DNA from: Prototheca cutis
Lineage: Eukaryota; Chlorophyta; Trebouxiophyceae; Chlorellales; Chlorellaceae
Direction: 5' to 3'
Length of the DNA: 42,949 bases
Assembly: GCA_002897115.2 (NCBI GenBank)
Contig: BCIH01000023.1
Span: 2,071-45,019 of the forward strand
Below are positions 33,985-42,949 of this stretch, piece after piece. The first letter of the stretch is position 1; each line of letters begins with the position of its first letter. The notes under the pieces were generated by a model. The model did no database searches. It saw nothing but the letters and a program-made list of their open reading frames with translations, and was not told where the DNA came from. The position numbers and the translations under genes are program-made.

Positions 33985-34960
33985 ATGGGCCGCAAGCTGG
34001 TTGTGGCCGTGGACGACTCGGCGGTGAGCCGGGACACGCTGCACTGGGCGGAGAAGAAGCTCCTCAAACCCGATGACGAGCTGCACATCATCAGCGTGCT
34101 CGAGCCTGCCGGCACCGCAAGCTTTGCTTCCACCTCGGAGAGCATTTACCCCGTGACCGTCAGCGATGTGAGTGGGTGGGCGGGTCCAGAGCTCATGGAA
34201 CCCCGGGGCTCCTGGGGCCCCAGCTCGGAACCAGGCACGATCCATTCCTGGACCGGACTCGCAACACTCCGATTCCCACATCGTGATCGCTGCAGTGCAA
34301 GCCGGATCCGCTGGCGTTGGAGCGGGCTCAGTCGTTCCTGGCCAAGTGCAAGGCGGAGGCCGAGGAGAACGGGGTACGCGAGTGGCGGTCACGGAGCCGT
34401 GCTTATGTGACCCTCGGATCCATCCCGCCCTGGCGGTCTGTCGATGACGATTCAACCCCCGCACCCCTTGCCACACGCTCCACTGTCTGTCCTTACCTCT
34501 GCTGGCCTCGCAAATGCCCCAAACCCGTTTCGCATTCTCCCTTTGTCGGTTTTCCCCACGCAGGTCAAGGATGTGAAGCTGGCGACGCTGGTGACGTGCA
34601 TCGGCGGCGCGGCCGACACGGGCCGCCACATCGTGGAGTACAGCCGGCAGCAGGACGCGGACGTGGTGCTCATGGGCTCGCGTGGCATGGGCAGCATCCG
34701 CCGTGCCATGTTTGGCCTGCTCGGCCTCGGCAGCGTGTCGAACTACGGTGGGTGGCCGGGCGGGGGGACCACTTTGGGGGTTCGAAAGTCGATGGCGGTG
34801 TGTACGTCGGCGGGGCCTGCGCAATGCCTTGAATGCATGCGTCCAGCGCTTCAAAGCTGAAATGAGCACCCCCTTCTCATCCCTACCATCCAACTCAGTG
34901 GTCAAGCACGCCAACTGCAACGTCATGGTGCACAAGGTGGCGCTGCCCGAACCGGCCTAG
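33985..34960 (+). CDS. Universal stress protein (USP/UspA fold)
   Basis: Nucleotide-binding stress protein, soluble. Exons 33985-34167, 34296-34373, 34564-34747 and 34899-34960 give 168 residues with exact phase. It begins MGRKLVVAVDDSAVSRDTLHWA, the USP first strand and Asp that contacts adenine. A long helix then holds DPLALERAQSFLAKCKAE. The ATP-binding signature is near ADVVLMGSRGMGSIRRAM. The family motif is G-x2-G-x9-G-S/T; here GSRG and the following GSVS are 14 residues apart, five more than usual, because of FGLLGL. The end is VVKHANCNVMVHKV, the last strand. No second domain or kinase is fused. Confidence 0.9.
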
Positions 34961-35483
34961 GAATCCAGGATGACGCACCCGCGCCTGGAGTGAACACGTG
35001 TGTAGTAGATGCAAAACAAACAATCGTCCTTGGCTGTCCCGCGCAGACCCATGTAATCGACGTTGCCATGACAAGAGATAGACTAATCATAGACTAAGTT
35101 CGGGTACCAGCCAAGGTGGAGCTGGTACAGGCCGCCTGGGGCCCCGCCGGATGCGACCATCGAGGTCGACTCCTCCAGTGGAGAAGCCGACTCCTTCAGT
35201 GGAGAGGCCGCAACCTATGCACATGCACTTCATCGGATGATTCATGCCCGCGGACATCCGCGAGACCGGCGAAGCGGCCGATATCGTGGCGAAAGGGCAT
35301 CCTGTTCAAAGCGCCCGGGTCGAACGACGGGTCTATGACTGGTGCCCAGTGACTCTCTTGCGTAATTGGGGGGCCATTTTAAATAAAACAAGGCAGGCAG
35401 CAGGCGGCTCCAGCACAATTGCATATTTGCTTTTACGAGTTTTCTGAAGGACACCATATCCAATTAGCAAACAGAGCGCCATA
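34961..35483. other. Intergenic region between plus-strand genes
   Basis: No gene is supported in these 523 bases. Two short direct repeats of GTGGAGAAGCCGACTCC-like sequence lie near 35177-35210. The segment should carry the promoter of the lipid-droplet protein gene; it turns AT-rich in the last 100 bases before the start codon. Confidence 0.45.
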
Positions 35484-36737
35484 ATGACGACCGTGGAAGC
35501 TCCCCGCCCTACGAACGGGCTGAAGAAGCTGGGCTTCGTGCCCGAGGCCAGCGCCAAGAGCTACGAGATTGCCAGCAGCATCTACGTCAAGGCGAAGAGC
35601 TACGTTCCAGAGAGCTTGCAGCCCAGGCTGGAGAAGGTGGAGGAGTCTGTCGCCAACGTACGTGATCGCCCGGGTTCGGGGTTGGGCACGTCCTCCGAGC
35701 ACCTGTGAAAGGGGCCGCTGCACCTTCCACAAGCCATGTACACATGCACTCAACACCCATCATGCCTTCACTATCGCAGGCGAGCGCTCCATACGTCGCC
35801 AAGGCCCAGGACAAGGGCGTCGAGCTACTCAAGGCCGCGGACGAGAGGGTGAGTCAGGGTTGAGCGGGAAGGGGGCCCCCGGCACGCTCGTCGGCTATAC
35901 CCGGGGCATGCGATGGCCGTGTTTGATGCCATGCGATGTGGGCGCTGCAGGGCTGCGCCATCGAGGTCGGCGACTTTCTGTCACCCCAGGCCCGGTGTCC
36001 CCACTGGGCCTGGGGGGCTGCATCTCCCCTTCGCCCCCATTTCACGGCAGCCCCAGGCTGGACGGGCTCCCCACCCACGCACATTCCTTGGACCCTCGCC
36101 TTGTTCCTTGGACCCACCCCGGCCCATCGCGCGCGCGCACACACACACACACACACATATGCAGGTGGACAAGGCCATCCTGCAGGCCAGCCAGGTGTAC
36201 GCGAGCAACTCCGCCTACGTTGCGGCGCAGGTTGACCGTCAGCGCGCGTATCACGCGCAGAACCTGGAGTCGTACCGCGCTGCCCGTGAGCACTACCTCA
36301 AGGCCGTGGAGGGCGGCGTAGAGTACCTGAAGCGCGTGGGCGTCACGGGCGCCGCCAAGGCTGCCGTTGACGAGGTGTCTGCCCGCGTTGCCGACGCGCG
36401 GCAGTTGCCCGGCCTGGTGCTGACCAAGGTGCGCGAGAGCGTGGACCACCTGCTGTCCCTGGCCCCCGTGCACAAGGCGCTGGAGGGCGTGCAGCCCACG
36501 CTGGAGGCTGCCTGGAAGCGCTACGACACGCTGCACGATGGCGTGGTGTCGTCGCCGCAGTACCGTCGCGCCGTGGAAGCCGGCCAGTCTGTGCTTGCGC
36601 GCGCGCAGGCCACGCAGATTTACGCGACTGGCAAGGCACGGCTGTACCCGTACGTCGCGCCCTACGCCGAGCCGGCTGCGGCCCGTCTCCAGCCCTACTA
36701 CCTCCGCGTCGTCGAGCACCTTGCTCCCAAGGCGTGA
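35484..36737 (+). CDS. MLDP: Lipid-droplet surface protein, MLDP/oil-globule type
   Basis: Likely the main coat protein of algal oil bodies. Exons 35484-35657, 35780-35848 and 36165-36737, all phase 0, give 271 residues. The protein has no signal peptide and no membrane helix. It is a chain of amphipathic helices rich in Ala, Tyr, Val and Lys with repeated Tyr-X-Pro/Val patterns: ASSIYVKAKSYVPESLQP, ASAPYVAKAQDKGVELLKAA, YASNSAYVAAQVD and ARLYPYVAPYAEPAAARLQP. This fits the green algal MLDP/HOGP family and distantly plant LDAP/REF proteins; the assignment rests on composition and recalled similarity. The second intron ends in a CG/CA repeat just before the acceptor. Expression is expected to rise under nitrogen starvation, by family knowledge only. 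Confidence 0.72.
36129..36158 (+). repeat. CG/CA microsatellite before lipid-droplet gene acceptor
   Basis: GCGCGCGC followed by about ten CA units ends six bases before the ATGCAG acceptor of intron 2 in the MLDP-type gene. Confidence 0.92.
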
Positions 36738-37532
36738 AACGGGGGGTTGTTCACTCCATGACAACAAAACCAACTGATCAATCGATCGATATAATAACCC
36801 GCTTGCCTTTCCGTGCCTCCCTTCTGATCCTTGATCCTTTGCCCCCAACCACGGTAGCGCGCGGCCCATGTAGCGATATTCTTTAGCTTGCCGCTCGGAT
36901 GGCGTGCGTTGCCCCAGTGTTTTTACAACCCCACTGCCCCCTCACCTTCCCTAGCGATTTTGGTATTCATTGCTGGCCGACCCCTCGCGCCCTCTGTGCC
37001 CAGACTCGTTTGTATTATCTTGAAACACGTGTGGCTGTCCATCATCACGGTCATTCAGGCTCCCCCGGGGCGCTACCATGTGGCCCTGCCCACCCGCCGC
37101 GTTGTGGTACACCATAGCATGTACCCAGGCAAGGCATGGGCGTGAGTGAAAGCAGTCGGTGCAGCAGCAGCAAGGTCCCAGAGCATGCAGCAGTGCACAC
37201 GGGGGACAGTGGGGTGGCATTGTGCAGTTCGTTGGCAACCCCGTTCCCCAGTGTGGCAGCAATCCCTGGGCCCAAAACCATTTTCAGAAGCACATCTTGA
37301 CGCAGAGTGTACCCACGTGGCCTGTCTATGCGGGCCTCCACTGTGGATGGACCGTATCTCCGAGCGTGTTGGCTCACAAGGGCAGGGGGAATCGGGGCCT
37401 AGCGGAGAACAATATCCCGTTGACCCCTGATCGCAGCGCAGGGACAGGCTCTCGATCCTGCCACGGGGTTATCCTCATCCTCCCAACACCAGTCGCATAC
37501 AGTGTTTTCATACATTACAAAGCTTGTGCACC
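36738..37532. other. Intergenic region between plus-strand genes
   Basis: No gene is supported in these 795 bases. Short frames on both strands lack family features. A GATCAATCGATCGATATAAT stretch near 36776-36796 is a small palindrome-rich AT patch after the lipid-droplet gene stop. Confidence 0.45.
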
Positions 37533-38521
37533 ATGTCCGCCATCACCAGCCCCACGACGTGGGACGAGGCGGAGCTCTCGGGCCTGCGGGGGGCCTACCC
37601 AGACTTTGCATCCTTGACCACCGATGCGGTGACCAAGTACAACCCCACGCCAGGTCCGTGTGATAGCATGATGTGGCATTGTTGATAAGGGAGTATTGCT
37701 GCTGACGCTCGTCCGCCTCCACCCCGCTCCAGGGACGGGGCGCACTGGGTACATGGCGGTGCCACCAAACAACTATCCCTTTTACAGCGAGGAGGAGAAG
37801 TATGCCCCGATCATGCAAGCGGATGGAGGACAGCTGTCAGGTGCGCCTGTAGGTGCTAGGGAGCTGCCCAACCGGCGTGGATGTCTGTGTTCGAGGGTCG
37901 GGTCCAGCTAGCCAACCGGGGACCAGACCATGGGGAAGTGGAGGGGGGTTGGGGGCCTGCCTCAAAAACGTGGTGCAGGGCCTTGGACCAAGGATGTTGT
38001 CCCATGGACTGGGGACAGGGCCCTTCTGAGAGGCACAGCCTTATCCCCTATTCCCATGGGCCAGAATGGAAGCCCATGTACAACCCAACGGCGGAACAAG
38101 CCGAGAAGGACCGCAAGGCGGCGTACGAAAAGGGCGTGCCCCATGGCTACGTGGCGCCTGGGGACAAATACGCTGGCCTGCCCACCATCACGCTCCGCGT
38201 CATCAGCGACATGGTATCCAGGGGGTTGGTGGAGGGGGGGAAAGGGGAGGGGCAACATCCTTTGTAGAACTCATGTGGTCTGACCGACGGCGCCGGAAAC
38301 TGTGGCCCCAAGCTTCCACCAGCCGGCACCGGTTATACATTTACCGAACATTGATCTCTCTCTCCCTGCACCCACGCTTCCTGCAGCACACGGAGGAAGA
38401 GTATGGTACGACTGTGGATGCCGAGGGAAACCACTCTGGAGGCCCGTTCATGCTGGAAGTCAGCCCGGCCGTGAGGATCGAAGACCTTCGCAAGCTCATC
38501 CGGGTGTGTTAACCCTGCGGA

Positions 38522-38600
<79 letters not shown>

Positions 38601-39203
38601 GAGCGATCGCTGTGGAGACACAGTGCAGACTATTGCACGTTACAGAACTGGCTGTGATTCCCTCGCCATCACCACCATCACCACGCCCTCGTCGATGCAC
38701 AGGATAAGTCGGGCATTATTCCGGCACTGCAAAAGTTGTCCTTTGCCGGGAAGAACTTGGACGATCCGCAGCGCACGCTCGCCCAGTATGTTGCTTTTTG
38801 GTTGGCGCCAATGGGGTAGCTAGGGTGATGGACAGTGCGGGGGCCCGGCGGGTAGCATTGCACGAGCTGCACGGACGCCGATTGACGCAGACCCCATCCA
38901 TTTCCGGACTTCCATTCCACAGTTATGGTGTGGCTTACTGGCACAAGAAATTCCCTGACTGGCCACTCAAGATCCGGAAATGTAAGTGTTTTTCCCTTGA
39001 GTGAGGGATGGATGCGCGTGTGCATGTCTGGGGATGCAGGGGCGGGGGCCAAGGGCACGCATGACTGTGACGTGAAAGGACACCCTTGTGTTGGTCATAA
39101 CACCATGCAAGGGGCCGGGGTGCTGACGATTTCTTGTGCACTTACGCCTTGGTGCAGACTGAGAGCTAAAGGGAAGCTGAATTCCTCTAGGAAAGTTCAA
39201 TGA
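37533..39203 (+). CDS. Ubiquitin-like-domain protein of unknown function
   Basis: Exons 37533-37653, 37733-37840, 38065-38213, 38387-38503, 38703-38785, 38933-38991 and a tentative eight-base final exon 39196-39203 give 214 residues. If the last splice is wrong the protein ends within a few residues of LKIRK. The N-terminal part is not recognised: TWDEAELSGLRGAYPDFA, a Tyr/Pro-rich stretch MAVPPNNYPFYSEEEKYAP, and a Lys/Glu helix AEQAEKDRKAAYEKGVPHGY. The C-terminal 65 residues read as a ubiquitin-like fold: FMLEVSPAVRIEDLRKLIR, DKSGIIPALQKLSFAGKNLD, DPQRTLAHYGV. They lack a terminal diglycine, so this is a built-in domain rather than a modifier. The fourth intron carries a 75-base G run. The gene converges with AMSH. 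Confidence 0.68.
38523..38597 (+). repeat. 75-base poly-G tract in intron
   Basis: Seventy-five consecutive G lie in the 199-base fourth intron of the ubiquitin-like-domain gene, beginning 19 bases after the donor. The sense strand and so the pre-mRNA carry G. The true length may differ from the assembled one. Confidence 0.9.
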
Positions 39204-39488
39204 TTGCATGTGCACGCTAGGGCTGCCTTGTCTCAAAGCACGGTGTGCACTGGATGATGTGAGCTTCTATCTGGTCTGTTACTCAGAGGCTGTTGCTCAG
39301 AAGGCAGCTGAACAGCTTGGGACGGATCACAGATTACAAAGCCGCTGGCACCAAGCTGCGGCAAGGCATGGGTGTGGTCAGGGTACAAGTTCCCAGGAAA
39401 CGAGCGTTCGTGGCTCTCGGTCGTCCCAGGGCAGTCGTGCCGAGCTGAGTGCACGTTTTCCCACGCAAAACACCCTCCTCATTCATTC

Positions 39489-40177
39489 TCATCGCAAATC
39501 AACGACATCGAATCCGACGCGGGGGTTGAGGTAGACGTGCTTGCAGTACTCGTACAGTGGCTGGCCCGTTTCGGTAGGCGGGTGGGTGTGGAAGCCCCGG
39601 AGTTCGCAGCGCTGGACCAGTTTCAGACCACCCGGCGCTGACAACCGGAAGATGCCCACGCGCTTGGTGGGGTCCCGTGGCGCCATGACGATGGCTACCG
39701 CCTCATCCAGCATCGTCTGTCGGCGAATTTTCGAGGGTGGTTTGCATTTAAGCGCATGCGTGCGCGTTGAAAGGCATGTGCCTCCGCCACAACCACCACC
39801 ACCTACCTGGTAGCCACACTGGGTGTGCACGTCGACCGAGGAGAGGAAGCATGTTTGTGTGGGGTGAGTATGGATCCAGCCCAGCGGGTAGAGTCCGCGG
39901 CTGTCCTGCACTTCAAATATCTCTTCCTCTCCCAGGGCCTGCACCGTGTCAGTGGTGCCCTCCTGCTTGGGCACAACGAGTGTCGTGATGGTGAACACGC
40001 CGTCGTCCACCGACAGCGTCCCAGCCAGAATGCCGCACGTCTCGATGCCACGCCGCGTGTTGCTCACAGCGTACCTGCTTTGCCGTGGATTGGCAGGGGG
40101 CATGAGCATCAGGGTTTGCGTCTCTCCAAGCCCATGCCCGCGTGCACAGCTCACAACATGCGCGCGCGTGCGCGCGT

Positions 40178-40211
<34 letters not shown>

Positions 40212-41571
40212 AATGAAAAAAGGAAAACGCACCTTAAAAATTCGTCCATGAGGGATACGGAGACGTGGACATCGCGAACCTGCTGGCGCTTGGCTGGCTC
40301 GGGCTTGTGTGGCGCCGCTTGAGGCGGTGGCACGGGTACGACCTGCGTGCTGGGCACAGGCCCATCGCAGCAGGTCTCGCCCGGTAACGGTGGTGCGGTG
40401 GGCGGGGCCACCAGATTTACGTCCACTTCCTGTGGACCTAAGCCCAGTGAGGCATCCTGCCAGGGGTCGGGCGGCGCAGGGTAGCCGGCATCGTCGGTCT
40501 TCGGGACGTGGGCTTGGGCCTCCGCCTCCCGTCGTGCAATGGCCGGGTACAGCGGCGGTGCCGTGGGGCGTGCCAATGGTTCTGATTCGCCGGGACTCAC
40601 ACCCCGTGGTAGCTGCGGCTCCGACTGGGCCAGGGAGGCACCTAGAGTGGGCAGAATGGCGTGGCGACTGAGCGTGCTGGCACTGGCGGCCGGCAGCGCC
40701 AGCCGGCTGCTCACGTCTGGCAGCGCAGGCGCCGTTGCAGGGGCGGTCGCCACGGCGCCCGCCCCGGGCTCAAACGGGTCCCTCATCGCAGGCGGCACGC
40801 CGTCCATGCTGACAAGGGAAGATGGTGCAGGGCCCCAACTTGTCATATCTGTCGCTGCCGCCGCCGTCGCCGTCTCCGACACCACAGTGCCATCAGGCTG
40901 CGCAGACGACCAGTGCACCTCAGGCACCTTGCCCGCGGCCAGGCGGACGGTGCCCGGCTGCTTGGTGGGTGTCCAGGGCTCTTCCTCCAGCAGTCGCACC
41001 GTGCGGTCCTTGAGGTCCAGGCTGACCTTGAGCCTCTCCAGCTCCGGCATCAACTCAAACAAGCAGACCTGTGAGGTTGGGATCGGGGCGTTGCGGCTGG
41101 CGCTGGTTCTGACAGACTGACCCCACCTTTGCACACACCGATACTCGGGGCACCATGCGAAAACTGCCATCACCATGCTCACTTTGCGCCAGAACTGGTA
41201 TGCAGCGTCGTCACGCCGGAAGGCGCGGTGCTGCGGGATGGTCTCCACCACCAGGCTGACCAGGCGCATGAGCATGACGTACAACTGTTCCTCGTTGGCC
41301 TGCCTCCTGTACTGCTTTGCCTGTGGGGTGGGGTGTGGTGTGTCAGGGGGTCATGGCCGGCGGGATGATCCGTGCGTTCTACGTGTCCCACCTGCTCCCA
41401 GGGAAGCTCCTGAACCCTCCCCCCAGTCCGAACCTGGCGCTCCAGCAGCTCCGCGGAGCGGTAGTACTTGTCCAGTCTGACCAGATTGTTCGCGGGGTGC
41501 ATCTGAATGGAAGCGTTGAGCCTAGACACCAGGCTCGGGTCGGCGCCATGGCGCCCACGCGGAGCGGGCAT
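39489..41571 (-). CDS. AMSH: AMSH deubiquitinase (JAMM/MPN+ metalloprotease)
   Basis: K63-specific deubiquitinase working with ESCRT-III on endosomes and in autophagy. Exons 41571-41434, 41320-41183, 41068-40233, 40074-39807 and 39716-39489 give 535 residues. The N-terminal MIT/USP8-dimer-like helical domain has NLVRLDKYYRSAELLERQ, YVMLMRLVSLVVETIPQHRA and CLFELMPELERLK. A long Pro/Ala-rich linker follows (about 130-340). The catalytic domain holds E382 (GIETCGILAG), H439-T-H441-P and D452 (SSVD), the complete JAMM zinc site. AMSH-specific tails GIFRLSAPGG and CKHVYLNP close it. The ligand spacing HxHx10D is exact. A CG/CA repeat of about 49 bases fills much of the intron after exon 3, just inside its donor. 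Confidence 0.93.
40160..40208. repeat. CG/CA microsatellite in AMSH intron 3
   Basis: GCGCGCGTGCGCGCGTGCG followed by about fifteen CA units (plus strand). On the AMSH sense strand this reads TG then CG, starting about 24 bases after the donor GTGCGT. Confidence 0.9.
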
Positions 41572-42058
41572 GGCGTCGAGCTGGGTAAGGGGCTCCCTCC
41601 CAGTCTCCCTGCAAACCACGTAGTCAGCCCTCACAGGCCTTCATGTGCCCTGCTTTCAAGCCATGACATGCGTAAATGAAATAATGCATCCATAAATCAA
41701 GGCAGCATGCATCGGATCTCCCTGGAATTGCTGAATGCCGGAATCGGAACATCAGGGCGAGGGAACGCTTCCCGAGTTTGCCTGGAGCTAAGATCAACGA
41801 GGTTCGCCAAGGCGCCCGCAGGCCGGCCAGGCCGTCACCCATTGCCGAATGCACGGCACCGGCGTCCGCAGCGCGAAGACCTTTCGTGGTCCATGTCATG
41901 CTGTAAACACAACAATTTCATAGTTTCATTGGGTCTCCAGGAGACGTGGGCGAGCTCGCCGCCGGGACTCCCACATCTACCCCTCTTGCGGAGTGAAGTG
42001 CCGAGCAGGCCACCGTGTCAGTGCGTGGACCATTGGTGCATTAGGTCACACAAGCACA
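41572..42058. promoter_or_regulatory. Intergenic region of a divergent pair
   Basis: About 487 bases lie between the AMSH start (minus) and the NHP2 first exon end (plus). The NHP2 5' untranslated exon must end at 42059. No separate gene is supported. Confidence 0.45.
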
Positions 42059-42788
42059 AGTGAGTCGTTTGTAGCGTGAAATTCTTCTGGTGCCGAGAGC
42101 GTCAGGTCGCCATGCATGCACGCATGCATGCCGACAAGGTGCTCAGGCCAGCCGGCACGCCCCCACACCCTCCCGCAGTGTCCAAGGACAAGACACCCAA
42201 GAAGGAGAAGAAGGAGAAGACGCCCAAGGGTGAGAAGACGGTTGTCTTGGAGGACGCCACGGCCCAGGAGATTGTGGAGGACTTCAAGCGCGCACATGTG
42301 TGCGCCATTGCCAAGCCCCTCGCCAGCGAGAAGCTTACCAAGAAGGCAAGCGGTTTGTCGGGGAAAAAATTTGCTTGAAGACGGGAGGTGGACGGTTTTG
42401 GTTGGTGCTGATAGAGTAGAATAGAGGTGCTGTCTGGACGTCTGGAGCAGTCGTGGGTTGCGAAAACAGCCAGGCCTGTTGGCCTGGCTCTGGAACACCA
42501 GCCGTGCTGAGCATCGTCGGCACATCTTGGTGCCAAGTTGTGAACCCACGCGACTGGCCACTGAATGATACAGGTGCTGAAGCTGGCGAAGAAGGCGGCC
42601 AAGCGGAAGCAGATCAAGCGCGGCGTGAAGGAAGTGGTCAAGGCCATCCGCAAGAGCGCCAAGGGCCTGGTGGTCATTGCCGGTGACATCTCGCCCATCG
42701 ACGTCATCACGCCCCTGCCCGTACTGTGCGAGGAGGCCGACATCCCCTACATCTACGTGCCATCCAAGGAAGAACTCGGCGCCGCAGG
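42059..42788 (+). CDS. NHP2: H/ACA snoRNP protein NHP2 (partial, 3' end outside)
   Basis: L7Ae-family RNA-binding subunit of H/ACA ribonucleoproteins, which guide pseudouridylation of rRNA. The favoured model takes the A of the start codon from an exon ending at 42059 (donor GTGAGT) and the TG from 42179-42180 after a CCCGCAG acceptor. Exon 2 is 42179-42345 and exon 3 42574-42788. The protein starts MSKDKTPKKEKKEKTPKGEK. It continues with AHVCAIAKPLASEKLTKK, VLKLAKKAAKRKQIKRGVKE, GLVVIAGDISPIDVITPLPV and IPYIYVPSKEELGAAG, matching NHP2 over its length. Unspliced alternatives start at ATG 42112 (in frame). The intron between exons 2 and 3 begins GCAAGC, a GC-AG intron. About 15-25 C-terminal residues lie beyond the last readable donor (GG|GTCAGT). 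Confidence 0.9.
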
Positions 42789-42949
42789 GTCAGTGAGATT
42801 CCCTGGGTGGGGGGTTGGGGGGGGGGGGAGAGGGTGAGTGCTGACGAGCAAAGAGGGGGATGGGGGCCAACTCTCGCTGGAGATCAGCGTCGTCCCCTTG
42901 CTTGCGGAGCCAACAAAAGCTCTGTGGCCTGAACACAGGCCCCACCAAC

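Noticed and set aside
38509..38700. Poly-Pro open frame opposite the G75 tract
   Set aside because: Pure homopolymer translation; intronic.
1..42949. tRNA, rRNA, CRISPR arrays, transposases and terminal repeats
   Set aside because: Read for on both strands; no cloverleaf with a standard B box, no spaced direct-repeat array and no transposase or reverse transcriptase frame was seen. A tRNAscan-SE or Infernal run could still find a small RNA that I missed.

Overview
This window looks like nuclear DNA of a GC-rich green alga, most likely a trebouxiophyte of the Chlorella/Auxenochlorella kind. The plant-lineage markers are a chloroplast Holliday-junction resolvase (MOC1), an algal-type lipid-droplet protein, an FTSH4/YME1-type mitochondrial protease, a plant-type complex I NDUFB8 and an ILP1-type GCFC protein. 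Genes are compact and intron-rich (about 50 introns in 20 genes, mostly 70-260 bases), and the window carries a few N bases, so it is draft sequence. All gene models below were spliced by hand from reading frames, splice sites and protein family knowledge; no search was run.

Layout: 1-4383 holds one secreted, proline-hinged protein of unknown function (minus) in otherwise gene-poor DNA. 4384-9143 holds the mitochondrial i-AAA protease and an STK16-type kinase (both plus). 9418-12649 is the ILP1/PAXBP1 splicing/transcription protein (minus), head-to-head with an SLC25A38-type mitochondrial glycine carrier (12987-14461, plus). 15974-18096 (minus) encodes a membrane protein joining a TPM domain to a RING finger. 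It is divergent from 18622-19855, a VHL-beta-like domain fused to an HExxH metallopeptidase-like domain. Next come a plastid-type possible beta-barrel protein (20668-23031) and NDUFB8 (23554-24187). A small profilin-like protein (24393-25114, minus) is divergent from MOC1 (25520-26763). A DHDDS-type cis-prenyltransferase (27262-28578, minus) is divergent from a C-terminal J-domain protein (29143-30116). SWC5/CFDP1 (30354-31691, minus) is divergent from a TVP38/TMEM64 membrane protein (32357-33704). A universal stress protein, a lipid-droplet protein and a ubiquitin-like-domain protein follow (33985-39203, plus). AMSH deubiquitinase (39489-41571, minus) is divergent from NHP2 (42059 to beyond the window).

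The genes are not an operon or one pathway. They are mainly housekeeping genes for mitochondria (FTSH4, SLC25A38, NDUFB8), the nucleus (ILP1, SWC5, NHP2), the plastid (MOC1) and endomembranes/ubiquitin (TPM-RING, AMSH, UBL protein, TVP38, CPT). The oddest content is the VHL-metallopeptidase fusion, the TPM-RING fusion, and the intron biology: three GC-AG introns, a start codon apparently split by an intron, CG/CA microsatellites placed at splice sites, and poly-G tracts of up to 75 bases on the sense strand of introns. No rRNA, tRNA, CRISPR array or transposon was recognised.
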